From positions 1 to 31,036 of the IMG/VR virus record IMGVR_UViG_3300025771_003930: DNA of 31,036 bases; one strand, 5' to 3'. Positions 1-7,800 of this stretch are shown piece by piece. Each line of letters starts with the position of its first letter. The stretch's first letter is position 1. The stretch is from a virus. The position numbers and the translations under genes are program-made. The notes below the pieces were generated by a model that ran no database searches, had not been told where the DNA came from, and was given only the letters and a program-made list of their open reading frames with translations.

Positions 1-2
1 AA

Positions 3-407
3 ACTGATTATCCTATTGATCTGCTCTCGATATCTCCTAAGTTCTCGAATTCAATACCTATTATCGGAACTCCGACCCCTGAAGGTAGAATCACGGACCA
101 AAGAATGGTAGATCAGCATAATAAGTTTAGATTAAATAAAGAGGCTATGAAAAAATCAATAGCCTATCATAAAGACTATCATATTAAACCTGTATTAGAT
201 AAAAATTTAACAATATATGGGGAGATATGGAAGTTTTTAAATGAAATGGAGATTCCAAACGAAAAAGTTTGGATGATGCCTGCTGGTGATACTAGAGAAG
301 CATTATTTGAAAGTTATCCAGTTGTTATGGATTTTTGTAGAGATAAAGGCTATAGATTTACCGGTAGAGCACATATTATGGCATTTAATGATCAAAGAGA
401 AGTTTAA
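3..407 (+). CDS. queE: 7-carboxy-7-deazaguanine synthase-like radical SAM protein, C-terminal part (N-terminus outside window)
   Basis: The reading frame is open from base 3 to a TAA at 405-407, giving about 134 residues. The first Met in the window (105) is internal, because the family-like segment DLLSISPKFSNS lies before it. The tail carries VWMMPAGDTRE and ends TGRAHIMAFNDQREV, which resembles the C-terminus of QueE-type radical SAM enzymes (a MPxGxTRE segment, then PRxHIxxxDxRxV). The Cys motif that binds the 4Fe-4S cluster would lie upstream of the window and cannot be checked. QueE converts carboxy-tetrahydropterin to 7-carboxy-7-deazaguanine. The role fits FolE, QueF and a DpdA-like protein further along. 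Identification rests on the C-terminal third only; another organic-radical activating enzyme is the main alternative. Confidence 0.68.
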   Translation, partial: TDYPIDLLSISPKFSNSIPIIGTPTPEGRITDQRMVDQHNKFRLNKEAMKKSIAYHKDYHIKPVLDKNLTIYGEIWKFLNEMEIPNEKVWMMPAGDTREALFESYPVVMDFCRDKGYRFTGRAHIMAFNDQREV

Positions 408-422
408 TAAATAAAAATTGAA

Positions 423-1058
423 ATGAGAGTAGGAAGCAAATTCCCAGACATTAGCGTAAAAGCTATTAACGCAGACGGCGATGAGTTAAACGTTAACTTA
501 TCCTCACCACAAACACCAACGGTTCTGTTTTGGTACCCGAAAGATTTTACTTTCGTATGTCCAACAGAAATACACGCTTTCCAGGCTAAACTGAAAGATT
601 TTAACGATAGAGGTTTTCAAGTATTTGGAGCATCTTGTGATACAGCCGAAGTTCATTTTGCTTGGTTAAATACCGCAAAAGACGATGGAGGTATCGAAGG
701 AGTAGAGTTTCCATTACTAGCAGATTCAAGAAGAACACTGTCTAAAAAATTAGGTATTTTAGATTATGAAACTGAGTACTCCTGGGATGAAGAGAACCCA
801 GATATTGAACATAAAGTTATCTTAGACGGTGATAATGTAACTTATAGAGCTACTTATCTAATCGACGGAGACGGTAGAGTATTCCATGAATCAGTTAACG
901 ATATGCCTTTAGGAAGAAATATTGATGAACTATTAAGACTTATTGATGCTAAACTTCACGTAGATAAACACGGAGAAGTATGCCCTGCTAACTGGGAGGA
1001 AGGTAAAGAGGCAATGAATGCAACTAGAGATGGAGTTGCAGAATATTTATCTAAATAA
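423..1058 (+). CDS. Typical 2-Cys peroxiredoxin (AhpC/Prx family)
   Basis: This 211-residue protein has the peroxidatic motif FVCPTE (Cys46) in a thioredoxin fold, and a resolving Cys187 in GEVCPANW near the C-terminus. It is complete and of normal length for a typical 2-Cys peroxiredoxin. Such enzymes reduce hydrogen peroxide and organic peroxides in the cytoplasm using a thiol donor. It opens a tightly packed set (a 70-residue protein, an 84-residue protein, ferredoxin), with the next ATG overlapping its stop (TAATGG). Bacteroidota chromosomes carry close relatives, so it looks host-derived. Protection of the infected cell, or of an oxygen-sensitive enzyme such as QueE upstream, is inference. 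Confidence 0.93.
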   Translation: MRVGSKFPDISVKAINADGDELNVNLSSPQTPTVLFWYPKDFTFVCPTEIHAFQAKLKDFNDRGFQVFGASCDTAEVHFAWLNTAKDDGGIEGVEFPLLADSRRTLSKKLGILDYETEYSWDEENPDIEHKVILDGDNVTYRATYLIDGDGRVFHESVNDMPLGRNIDELLRLIDAKLHVDKHGEVCPANWEEGKEAMNATRDGVAEYLSK

Positions 1059-1270
1059 TGGCACAGTATAGAACAATAACAATGCTTAAAAAGCATTTTG
1101 AAGCTGAAAGAGAAAAAGCACTTTTAACACTTGAACTCTTAACCGACGATAAAGCCGGTATAGGTGATCATTCAACAGAGGACTTTTATAAAAATGCAAT
1201 AGAAGCTATCTCATCACTAGCAGAGGCTGACGATGTATTACAAACCATCCAGAGATATTTTTCAGAATGA
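1058..1270 (+). CDS. Small hypothetical protein in redox cassette
   Basis: This 70-residue, mostly helical, charged protein begins in the stop codon of the peroxiredoxin gene and overlaps the next gene by 4 bases (ATGA). There is no signal peptide, membrane segment or cysteine, so it is not itself a thiol or iron-sulfur protein. I do not recognise the family. In Bacteroidota a thioredoxin-like gene often sits at about this place beside peroxiredoxin, but this protein has no CxxC motif. Translational coupling to its neighbours suggests co-expression with the peroxiredoxin and ferredoxin. Confidence 0.75.
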   Translation: MAQYRTITMLKKHFEAEREKALLTLELLTDDKAGIGDHSTEDFYKNAIEAISSLAEADDVLQTIQRYFSE

Positions 1271-1521
1271 GATTACCAATAATTAAACATGTTTCTAACT
1301 TTATTCAAGAGAACGACCAAGACTGGGTTGTTGAAACTTTAGAGCTTCTTGAAGACTTATGTGATGCTCGGGGGATAAAAGACGAAGAACTCGATGTTAT
1401 AGGGGAGCTTATGTCTAATTTTGAGGGTGCCTTGGAAGTCGAAAACATGATAAAAGAAGGTATGACTCAGAAAGAAGCTTTAAATACTTTTATGAAAAGA
1501 GTAAGTAGTATAGGACAATGA
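1267..1521 (+). CDS. Small acidic protein resembling the Bacteroidota DUF6952 family
   Basis: This 84-residue protein starts MRLPIIKHVSNFIQEND and contains KDEELDVIGELMSNFEGALEV and a tail ending KEALNTFMKRV. From memory this pattern matches the small DUF6952-type proteins encoded next to peroxiredoxin in flavobacteria; no search was run. It has no cysteine or membrane segment and is predicted to be all helix. It overlaps the preceding gene by 4 bases and the ferredoxin by 4 bases. Function is unknown. Preserved order with a peroxiredoxin suggests the cassette was taken from a Bacteroidota host as a block (inference). Confidence 0.7.
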   Translation: MRLPIIKHVSNFIQENDQDWVVETLELLEDLCDARGIKDEELDVIGELMSNFEGALEVENMIKEGMTQKEALNTFMKRVSSIGQ

Positions 1522-1829
1522 GCTATATAATAGGCAGCCCTTGTGAATCAACTTGCGATACTGCCTGTGTTGCAGTATGCCCTGTAGACTGTATAAATGG
1601 CCCAATACAAGTAGACGGTCTCGGACAAGAAGTAGTAGGTATGGAAATAGGACCTAAAGATATGCTTTATATAAACCCTGATGAGTGTATAGATTGTGGT
1701 GCTTGTCTGCCGGAATGCCCAGTCGAAGCTATTTATGAGAGTGAAGAGGATGCTATCGAGAAAGATGGCACCGATGAATACGTAAAACGTAACTATAAAT
1801 TTTATGGACTTGAATTTAAAGGTCTCTAA
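1518..1829 (+). CDS. Bacterial-type ferredoxin with two iron-sulfur cluster motifs
   Basis: This 103-residue protein has cysteines at 9, 13, 17, 21 and 25 in the first half and a clear 4Fe-4S motif CIDCGACLPECP at 57-68. The size and the acidic C-terminus (SEEDAIEKDGTDEY) fit the small 4Fe-4S/7Fe ferredoxins of Bacteroidota. It would carry electrons in the cytoplasm. Within this window QueE is an enzyme that needs a low-potential electron donor, so supply to it is a reasonable guess. The last 26 bases overlap the start of the next gene. Confidence 0.9.
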   Translation: MSYIIGSPCESTCDTACVAVCPVDCINGPIQVDGLGQEVVGMEIGPKDMLYINPDECIDCGACLPECPVEAIYESEEDAIEKDGTDEYVKRNYKFYGLEFKGL

Positions 1830-2427
1830 ATTTAGTTTTCTATTAGCAGTTCTACTTGCTAGTTGTTCTAAGCCGGAAATAACCGTAGCTCAAGAACCCC
1901 GAGAACAAATTGAAATAACCACACCTATCTTTACCGTTCTTTATTCAGAGACAAAAGAACAACCAATCACCTTAACATACAAATCTTCTAATCGACCTAA
2001 AAATGTCGATAGAGGTTCTATGAATTTTTATACCGAAGATGATTATCATACTTCAGATAATAAAGACTATTATAGAAATGTATGGGATAAAGGGCATATT
2101 GCACCTGCTGCAACATTTTCTGACTCTAGAGAAAATCTTAAACAAACATTTTCATACTTAAATTGTGCTCTACAAAATCAGTACCTCAATAGAGGTGAAT
2201 GGAGATTATTAGAGCAAGAAGAAAGAGTTTGGGATGATGCAGAAGAATTAGAAGTAACAGTAGATATAAAATTCTCAGACTCTATTCTACCTACCGGAGC
2301 TACTATTCCTTCACGTTTTATTAAACACATTAAATTTACAAATTCTAATGTATACAAGTGTTACGACTTTCCTAATGAACGCCCAACCAGAGATTGGGAA
2401 GAATATCAAGTACAACATAGTCACTAA
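1804..2427 (+). CDS. Lipoprotein DNA/RNA non-specific endonuclease (DRGH / NUC1 family)
   Basis: This 207-residue protein begins with a short hydrophobic signal and a lipobox LLASC, with Cys21 as the predicted lipidated residue. The nuclease domain shows the family signature as DKGHIAPAATF, where His is the expected general base, and a downstream LNCALQNQYLNRGEWRLLE segment with the Asn expected to bind the metal ion. The family cuts DNA and RNA without sequence preference. The lipid anchor would place it in the periplasm or on the outer membrane, facing incoming or extracellular nucleic acid. The start at 1804 lies inside the ferredoxin gene and is chosen because it gives a complete signal peptide. 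It sits next to the TonB-dependent receptor. Confidence 0.85.
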   Translation: MDLNLKVSKFSFLLAVLLASCSKPEITVAQEPREQIEITTPIFTVLYSETKEQPITLTYKSSNRPKNVDRGSMNFYTEDDYHTSDNKDYYRNVWDKGHIAPAATFSDSRENLKQTFSYLNCALQNQYLNRGEWRLLEQEERVWDDAEELEVTVDIKFSDSILPTGATIPSRFIKHIKFTNSNVYKCYDFPNERPTRDWEEYQVQHSH

Positions 2428-2432
2428 CTGTG

Positions 2433-2537
2433 ATGAAAAATCTAAAAAATCTGTTGGTAATAAAGTTAATTATAACTATATTATCGATGGGCGCTATTGG
2501 ACTACTGATAGGTCCTGAAATGTTATGTATTGTTTAA
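2433..2537 (+). CDS. Single-span membrane microprotein
   Basis: A 34-residue open frame beginning MKNLKNLLVIKL has a basic N-terminus followed by one long hydrophobic helix running nearly to the end. It lies 5 bases after the nuclease stop and 14 bases before the receptor gene, so it fills the gap in the operon. No family is recognised. The position and membrane character argue for a real microprotein, but with so few residues a chance frame is possible. The 72-residue membrane protein at 5893 is a similar small membrane neighbour. Confidence 0.45.
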   Translation: MKNLKNLLVIKLIITILSMGAIGLLIGPEMLCIV

Positions 2538-2551
2538 CTTAATTAAATTAA

Positions 2552-5026
2552 ATGAGAAATCTCGTTGCAATGCTGCTGATGTTTTTAGCAGTAGGAGCTT
2601 ATGCTCAAGAAACCGGTACAGAATCTAAAACGATTCTTACCACAAATCTTGAAGAGGTAGTAGTATCATCTCGTGTAATTGATGTCGCAAAAGAAAGAGA
2701 GACACCGATTGCCGTAAGTACTATTTCTGCTCAAGAAGTTTTGCTTAAAGTAGGAAATCAAGAATTTCCTGAAATCATGAACAAAACACCAGGGGTTTAT
2801 GCTACAAAACAAGGAGGAGGATACGGAGATTCTCGTATCTCACTTCGTGGATTTGATCAGCGTAATACTTCATTCCTTATTAACGGACAGCCAGTCAATG
2901 ATATGGAAAACGGATGGGTGTATTGGTCAAACTGGCAAGGTCTGACAGACGTTACGTCTAACATTCAGATACAACGTGGACTTGGTGCCACATCTCTAGC
3001 AGTTCCTTCAGTCGGTGGAACTGTTTCTATTTTTACTAAAAGTGCTGAAAAAGCCGAAGGTGGTTCTCTAACTCAGATGGTAGGGAATAATGGCTATATC
3101 AAAACTACTGCAGTTTATAATACTGGAGTAAATGATAAAGGATGGTCATCTTCTTTCCTACTAACTAAATGGTCTGGTAACGGATACATTTATAATACGT
3201 CCGGAGCAGGTTGGACATATTTCGGAGCAGTAGGGTACACACCAGAGGGTTCAGCGCATAGTCTGAACCTTTCCTTTTTAGGAGCAGGTCAATGGCATCA
3301 CCAAAGAGATGTTTGGGTATCTATTAGAGATTACCAAAACTTTGGAGAGGATGGAATCGATCGTCGTTGGAATACCAACGGTGGTACATTAAACGGAGAG
3401 GAATTTAACTTACGTAGAAACTTCTACAACAAACCTCTTGCTACATTAAACTGGGATTGGGATATTTCAGATAACGTACAGTTAAACACATCTATTTACG
3501 GTTCAGCCGGTAGAGGTGGAGGAACAGGTCCTCGTGGTAGAAACTACTACAATGCCGGAATCGATATTCTACCTTTTCAAAAAGATCTAACTACACATTA
3601 TCTTGAAGATGGAAGAGGAACTCGTGACGCTCAGGGATTTATCAACTATGATGCTATCGTAGCTCATAACTCTCAGTATTCTATTGGTTCAAATAACGAT
3701 AGAGACTATGCTAGAGACATTTTAGTACGTAGAGCATCTATGAACTCTCATAACTGGATTGGAGCTATATCTAAATTAAACATCCAGAAAGGTAAAATGA
3801 GATATTCATTAGGAGTTGATTTAAGAGACTATACTGGATATCACTACAGAGCATTAGAAAACCTAATGGGTCTTCAGCAATATGCTTCTACTGGAAATGA
3901 CAACTTAGGAACTCAACTTTACGGTTCAAATGATTTAGTAGTTGCTAAGCCATTCCAAGGTACTAACATTGGAGATGACGAAGCTAAAATTGACTATTAT
4001 AATATTGGATTTGTAAAATGGGCCGGATTCAACGGATTAGTTGAGTATGCAGGAGACGATATTACTGCTGTAGTTCAAGTAGGTTTATCTAACCAACAAT
4101 TCCAACGTGAAGACAGATTTAATAACACAGACAATCCTATTTCAGACAAAGCTAACTTAGGTGGTGGATATCTTAAAGGAGGTATCAACTATAACTTTAC
4201 TGAAAAATCTAACGTATTTGTAAATGCTGGATTTATTGATCGTCAACCATTATTTGATGCTGTATTCCCTAATTTTGGAAATGATATCAACGACGACCTA
4301 CAAAATGAGCGTATTGAATCAGTTGAGATTGGATATGGATATGTAGGTAACGGATTAAAGTTTAATATTAACGCCTACTCAACTAACTGGGGTAATAGAT
4401 TTGTATCTCGTAGTTTATCTAACCAGCAAGGTATTGACGGAACAGCTCAGTTTAGAAATATCGATGTAACTCATAAAGGTATTGAATTTGAAGGTACTTA
4501 CACTTTTGGTGCTACTAAACTCAGAGGTATGTTATCAGTCGGAGATTGGAGATATACTAAAGATTTCGAGGCAGAGTTATTTGATGATAACCAACAATCA
4601 GTAGGTACAGGTAAACTATATCTAGAAGGTGCTAAAGTAGGTGATGCAGCACAAACAACAGCATTACTCGGTATTGATCAAAAATTTGGATCTAATTTTA
4701 GAATTGATTTAGATTATAGATTTGTTGATGATCTGTATGCAGATTACAGCATTACAGATTCTGCTTTTACTCAACCAGATAATGATGGAGCGTTAAAACT
4801 ACCTTCATTTGGTTTAGTTGATTTTGGAGCTACATTCTATACTAATAGCGGATGGAGTTTAAGAGCGAACGTAAATAACTTATTAGACACAACGTATATT
4901 GCTGAGTCTAATAGTAACATTCACGCTACTGCAAGTTCACAAACTTGGAATGGTGTAGATGTAAGAAACTCAGTCTGGTTCGGTTTTGGCCGTACTTGGA
5001 ACGTTTCACTAAAATATAAATTTTAG
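2552..5026 (+). CDS. TonB-dependent outer-membrane receptor
   Basis: This 824-residue protein has a cleavable signal peptide (about residues 1-18, ending AYAQ), a TonB-box-like EEVVVSS stretch near 34-40, a plug domain at about 40-165 (ISLRGFDQRNTSFLINGQPV, then VPSVGGTVSIF), and a long beta-barrel ending in an aromatic residue (NVSLKYKF), the usual signal for outer-membrane insertion. It lacks the N-terminal carboxypeptidase-like domain common in SusC proteins and looks more like a siderophore or metal receptor. The substrate cannot be told from sequence. Such receptors import iron chelates, vitamins or glycans with energy from TonB-ExbBD, which would have to come from the host. Finding one amid phage-like genes is unusual. 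A terminator follows immediately. Confidence 0.93.
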   Translation: MRNLVAMLLMFLAVGAYAQETGTESKTILTTNLEEVVVSSRVIDVAKERETPIAVSTISAQEVLLKVGNQEFPEIMNKTPGVYATKQGGGYGDSRISLRGFDQRNTSFLINGQPVNDMENGWVYWSNWQGLTDVTSNIQIQRGLGATSLAVPSVGGTVSIFTKSAEKAEGGSLTQMVGNNGYIKTTAVYNTGVNDKGWSSSFLLTKWSGNGYIYNTSGAGWTYFGAVGYTPEGSAHSLNLSFLGAGQWHHQRDVWVSIRDYQNFGEDGIDRRWNTNGGTLNGEEFNLRRNFYNKPLATLNWDWDISDNVQLNTSIYGSAGRGGGTGPRGRNYYNAGIDILPFQKDLTTHYLEDGRGTRDAQGFINYDAIVAHNSQYSIGSNNDRDYARDILVRRASMNSHNWIGAISKLNIQKGKMRYSLGVDLRDYTGYHYRALENLMGLQQYASTGNDNLGTQLYGSNDLVVAKPFQGTNIGDDEAKIDYYNIGFVKWAGFNGLVEYAGDDITAVVQVGLSNQQFQREDRFNNTDNPISDKANLGGGYLKGGINYNFTEKSNVFVNAGFIDRQPLFDAVFPNFGNDINDDLQNERIESVEIGYGYVGNGLKFNINAYSTNWGNRFVSRSLSNQQGIDGTAQFRNIDVTHKGIEFEGTYTFGATKLRGMLSVGDWRYTKDFEAELFDDNQQSVGTGKLYLEGAKVGDAAQTTALLGIDQKFGSNFRIDLDYRFVDDLYADYSITDSAFTQPDNDGALKLPSFGLVDFGATFYTNSGWSLRANVNNLLDTTYIAESNSNIHATASSQTWNGVDVRNSVWFGFGRTWNVSLKYKF

Positions 5027-5041
5027 TAGTAAAAAAATTAA

Positions 5042-5069
5042 GGGGAGCTTTTTAGCTCCCTTTTTTTTT
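5042..5069 (+). terminator. Rho-independent terminator after the TonB-dependent receptor
   Basis: A perfect 7-bp stem GGGAGCT/AGCTCCC (5043-5049 with 5054-5060) closes a TTTT loop and is followed by nine T residues. It lies 16 bases after the receptor stop and separates the first operon from the S1/P1 nuclease gene. Confidence 0.92.
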
Positions 5070-5083
5070 CTTATATTAATAAT

Positions 5084-5896
5084 ATGAAAACGTTATATAC
5101 TTTACTAAAGATTTATTTGTTTCCAATATTACTTTTGATACTTTTATTAGGAGCAGGAACTGCATTATTTGCAAACGATTGGGGTAAGACAGGACATAGA
5201 GTAGTAGGTGAGATTGCTGAAAGACAATTAACCGATGAAGTTAAAGAGATAGTATATGAAATACTAGATGGAGAATCTCTATCATCAGTCTCTACTTGGG
5301 CAGATGAAATGAGAAGCAATCCAGACTTTGATAAATTTAGTCATTGGCATTATGTTAATCTACCATTAGATAAGGAATACACTGAGATGGAACATACAAA
5401 AGCTAATGTAGTAAATATTATTGAAAGATGTATATTAGTACTTAAATCACCTAGTTCTGACAAGGAAATGAAAAGGTTTTACCTTAAGTACTTAGTACAT
5501 TTAGTTGGTGATTTACATCAACCAATGCACACTGGGAGATACGAGGATTATGGTGGTAGTAAAATACGGTTAAAGTTTAAAGGTAGAAAAGGTTCTGAAA
5601 CTAACACTAATCTACACGTATTATGGGATTCTAATCTTATAGATGATTTTAAGATGTCATTCACAGAATGGTCAAATCATTTAGAAAATAAATTTCGTAA
5701 AAAAGAGGTAAAACAGAGTAACGTTTTAGAATGGACTTTTGAATCACACTGGTGGGCAAGAGACATTTACAAAAATACTAAAGAAGGAGATTACCTTTCT
5801 TATGACTACGTTTACAAGTATCAACCGGTACTTGAAAAAAGGTTATATCAGGCAGGTAAAAGATTAGGTAACTTATTAAACGAAATATTCGGATGA
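5084..5896 (+). CDS. Exported S1/P1-type zinc nuclease
   Basis: This 270-residue protein has a hydrophobic N-terminal signal (residues 8-30) followed by DWGKTGHRVVGEIAE, the start of a mature S1/P1 nuclease, whose N-terminal Trp and nearby His bind zinc. Further zinc ligands are visible in STWADE, HWHYVN, HLVGDLHQPMH and HVLWDSNLI, so the trinuclear zinc site looks intact. The family cleaves single-stranded DNA and RNA and releases 5'-nucleotides, here in the periplasm or outside the cell. It is the second exported nuclease flanking the receptor. TATATTAA at 5072-5079, 4 bases before the ATG, may be a promoter -7 box, but no clear -33 element exists because the terminator occupies that place. 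Confidence 0.92.
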   Translation: MKTLYTLLKIYLFPILLLILLLGAGTALFANDWGKTGHRVVGEIAERQLTDEVKEIVYEILDGESLSSVSTWADEMRSNPDFDKFSHWHYVNLPLDKEYTEMEHTKANVVNIIERCILVLKSPSSDKEMKRFYLKYLVHLVGDLHQPMHTGRYEDYGGSKIRLKFKGRKGSETNTNLHVLWDSNLIDDFKMSFTEWSNHLENKFRKKEVKQSNVLEWTFESHWWARDIYKNTKEGDYLSYDYVYKYQPVLEKRLYQAGKRLGNLLNEIFG

Positions 5897-6111
5897 AAAA
5901 AGAGTTAATTTATAAGATTTTTGTAATTTATATCGGTACAGCATGTATGATGATTGGACCATTTTTCGTAAATTACTTTATAGGTAAAGCATTATCAGTT
6001 GTAGGATTATCTTTACTTACAGTACAGACACAAAAAACTAAATCGTATAACTTATCTCTACTTAATGCCGTAGGTATTTGTGGATATCTTTACAGTATTT
6101 TTACACAATGA
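5893..6111 (+). CDS. Small membrane protein
   Basis: This 72-residue protein has two or three hydrophobic helices (about 8-32, 33-45 and 55-71) joined by short basic loops (QTQKTKSYN). It overlaps the nuclease stop by 4 bases and ends in a TGA that overlaps the next ATG (ATGA), so it is translationally coupled on both sides. No family is recognised. It may be an inner-membrane accessory or a superinfection-type protein, but nothing in the sequence decides this. Confidence 0.7.
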   Translation: MKKELIYKIFVIYIGTACMMIGPFFVNYFIGKALSVVGLSLLTVQTQKTKSYNLSLLNAVGICGYLYSIFTQ

Positions 6112-6641
6112 GTAAACTAATAAATTTATTTGGAGGACCTGGAATCGGTAAAAGTGGAATAGCAGCCGGTTTAACATATGAATTAAAAAAGAAGCATATA
6201 AGCTGTAATAATCCTTATGAGTTTCCTAAAAAATTAGCATGGGATAAAAACTACCCTGCTATACAAGATCAGTTATATGTATTTGCAAACCAGCATAGAG
6301 GTATAGCAGAGTGTTACGGTAAAGTAGACTATATTATAATTGATTCTCCTGTATTATTTTCTACTATCTACCACAGTTACTATACAAAAGGATATCCAGC
6401 AGAATACTATGGAGAAACGTTTCATAACATAGTAGTAGATTTACACAACAAGTACGATAATCTAAACATACTACTTGAAAGAACAAATACGGAAATCAAT
6501 GAGGCTGAAAGATTTCAAGATATGAAACAGTCTATTGAAATCGATGAATTATGTAAAGCTAAACTAGAAGAACATAATCAAGAATATCATACTATTAAAG
6601 TAGATGACAACACAGTAGGTAATATATTAAAATTGTTATAA
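6108..6641 (+). CDS. P-loop ATPase/kinase-like protein
   Basis: The ATG at 6108 is chosen over one at 6078 because it overlaps the upstream TGA in an ATGA junction and places the P-loop at the usual distance. The 177-residue product has a Walker A motif GGPGIGKS at residues 9-16, a Walker B-like YIIIDSP, and Arg-rich lid-like segments (LLERT). It resembles small AAA_28/NadR-type kinases and phage nucleotide kinases. The substrate is unknown. The next gene encodes a phosphoribosyltransferase whose ATG overlaps this stop, so a role in nucleotide salvage is plausible. Confidence 0.75.
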   Translation: MSKLINLFGGPGIGKSGIAAGLTYELKKKHISCNNPYEFPKKLAWDKNYPAIQDQLYVFANQHRGIAECYGKVDYIIIDSPVLFSTIYHSYYTKGYPAEYYGETFHNIVVDLHNKYDNLNILLERTNTEINEAERFQDMKQSIEIDELCKAKLEEHNQEYHTIKVDDNTVGNILKLL

Positions 6642-7054
6642 TGGCACAAAAGGTTTTTTTAAGCTGGAAATGGGTCGACGACCAGCTCAATATAATCGGC
6701 GACAAACTAGAAGGTAAAGATTTAGAATTTGTAGCAGGTATACCTCGAGGAGGTTTAATCCCTGCAGTTATGATGTCTCATGCCTTCGGCATCAAGTATA
6801 TCAGCTACTCTTCAGCTAAACAGCTACCTAAAGAGTTAAGAGCAAAAACAATAGTTATTGACGATATAGCTGATACTGGTCACACTTTAAGAGAAGCTGT
6901 TGAGTTAGGTTTTTTAACTGCAACATTATCTATCAGAATAGGTAGTAAAACTATTCCAATGTACCATGGTGAACATATATTGGACGATAGATGGTTAGTA
7001 TTCCCTTGGGAAAAATTAGATAGCGTTCCCATGCAAGATTATTTGAATAAGTGA
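6641..7054 (+). CDS. Purine-type phosphoribosyltransferase (type I PRTase)
   Basis: This 137-residue protein has the PRPP-binding signature TIVIDDIADTGHTL (residues 70-83) and an upstream VAGIPRGGLIPAVMMS loop typical of short xanthine/hypoxanthine-guanine phosphoribosyltransferases. It would join a purine base to PRPP to give a nucleotide. It is shorter than the usual 150-180 residues, with a brief C-terminal hood (LVFPWEKLD), so the base specificity is uncertain; xanthine or guanine is the best guess. It sits two genes upstream of GTP cyclohydrolase I, which uses GTP. Confidence 0.85.
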   Translation: MAQKVFLSWKWVDDQLNIIGDKLEGKDLEFVAGIPRGGLIPAVMMSHAFGIKYISYSSAKQLPKELRAKTIVIDDIADTGHTLREAVELGFLTATLSIRIGSKTIPMYHGEHILDDRWLVFPWEKLDSVPMQDYLNK

Positions 7055-7797
7055 TAGTACTTACTTCATTTACCAATTATACAAAGGATCAAATTTTTCC
7101 TTTTGTTAGTTCCCTTGACTCTACAAATTTTAACGGTCGAAAGATAATTATATACTATAATCCTGATATTAAAATTATCGAATTTTTAAGGGAATACGGA
7201 TGGGAAGTATATACATACCCTAAACCTAAACTATACATAAACGTACAAAGAAGAGCAGACTTTATTGAACTTATAGAGAAACTGGAGTTACATGACGAAA
7301 CAATTTGTTGCACAGATATAAGAGATGTGTTATTTGCAAAAGATCCTTCAGAAATACCATCTAATTTTTTTCTTGGTTTTGATGATAATGTAACAATCGA
7401 ACACAGCACATGGAATTCAAATTCAATCAAACTAAGGCATCCTCAATATTATGATGAGTTAAAGAATTTTATACCACTGAATGCAGGTGTTATGATCACT
7501 GAGGGTAGTATAATGAAGGATTTTTTTACTGACTACTGTAAAATAATTACCGATAGAAATTACAGTGATACAACCATTCCATGTTCCGGAGTTGATCAAT
7601 CTACCTTCAACCTTCTTGCATACACAAAATATAAAACTTTACTTTCTAATATATCTAACCAGTTTGTTTTACATATGGCTAATATGGATATTGAAGAGAA
7701 TAGTGACATTAAAGGATACCACATATACCACCAGTATGAAAGAAATAAAAAACATTTTGATTATGTTGTTAATTTGAATAAAAAATCATATATTTAA
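7051..7797 (+). CDS. Glycosyltransferase-like protein (GT-A type)
   Basis: The start codon is GTG at 7051, overlapping the preceding stop. The 248-residue product contains TDIRDVLFAKDP (88-99), a DxD-type metal and nucleotide-sugar motif, and downstream NAGVMI and GVDQSTFNLLAY segments. Both are typical of GT-A folded transferases that act on nucleotide-sugars. There is no membrane segment, so it is likely cytoplasmic. The acceptor is unknown: it could be surface glycan, virion protein or modified DNA base. Base composition is richer in A+T than in the flanking folE gene. Confidence 0.65.
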   Translation: MIVLTSFTNYTKDQIFPFVSSLDSTNFNGRKIIIYYNPDIKIIEFLREYGWEVYTYPKPKLYINVQRRADFIELIEKLELHDETICCTDIRDVLFAKDPSEIPSNFFLGFDDNVTIEHSTWNSNSIKLRHPQYYDELKNFIPLNAGVMITEGSIMKDFFTDYCKIITDRNYSDTTIPCSGVDQSTFNLLAYTKYKTLLSNISNQFVLHMANMDIEENSDIKGYHIYHQYERNKKHFDYVVNLNKKSYI

Positions 7798-7800
7798 AGT

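Noticed and set aside
5113-5319. Minus-strand open frames throughout (for example 5113-5319, 7155-7430, 23728-23937, 24166-24435)
   Set aside because: All lie inside strongly supported + strand genes, carry no domain motifs and read as shadows of the real frame.
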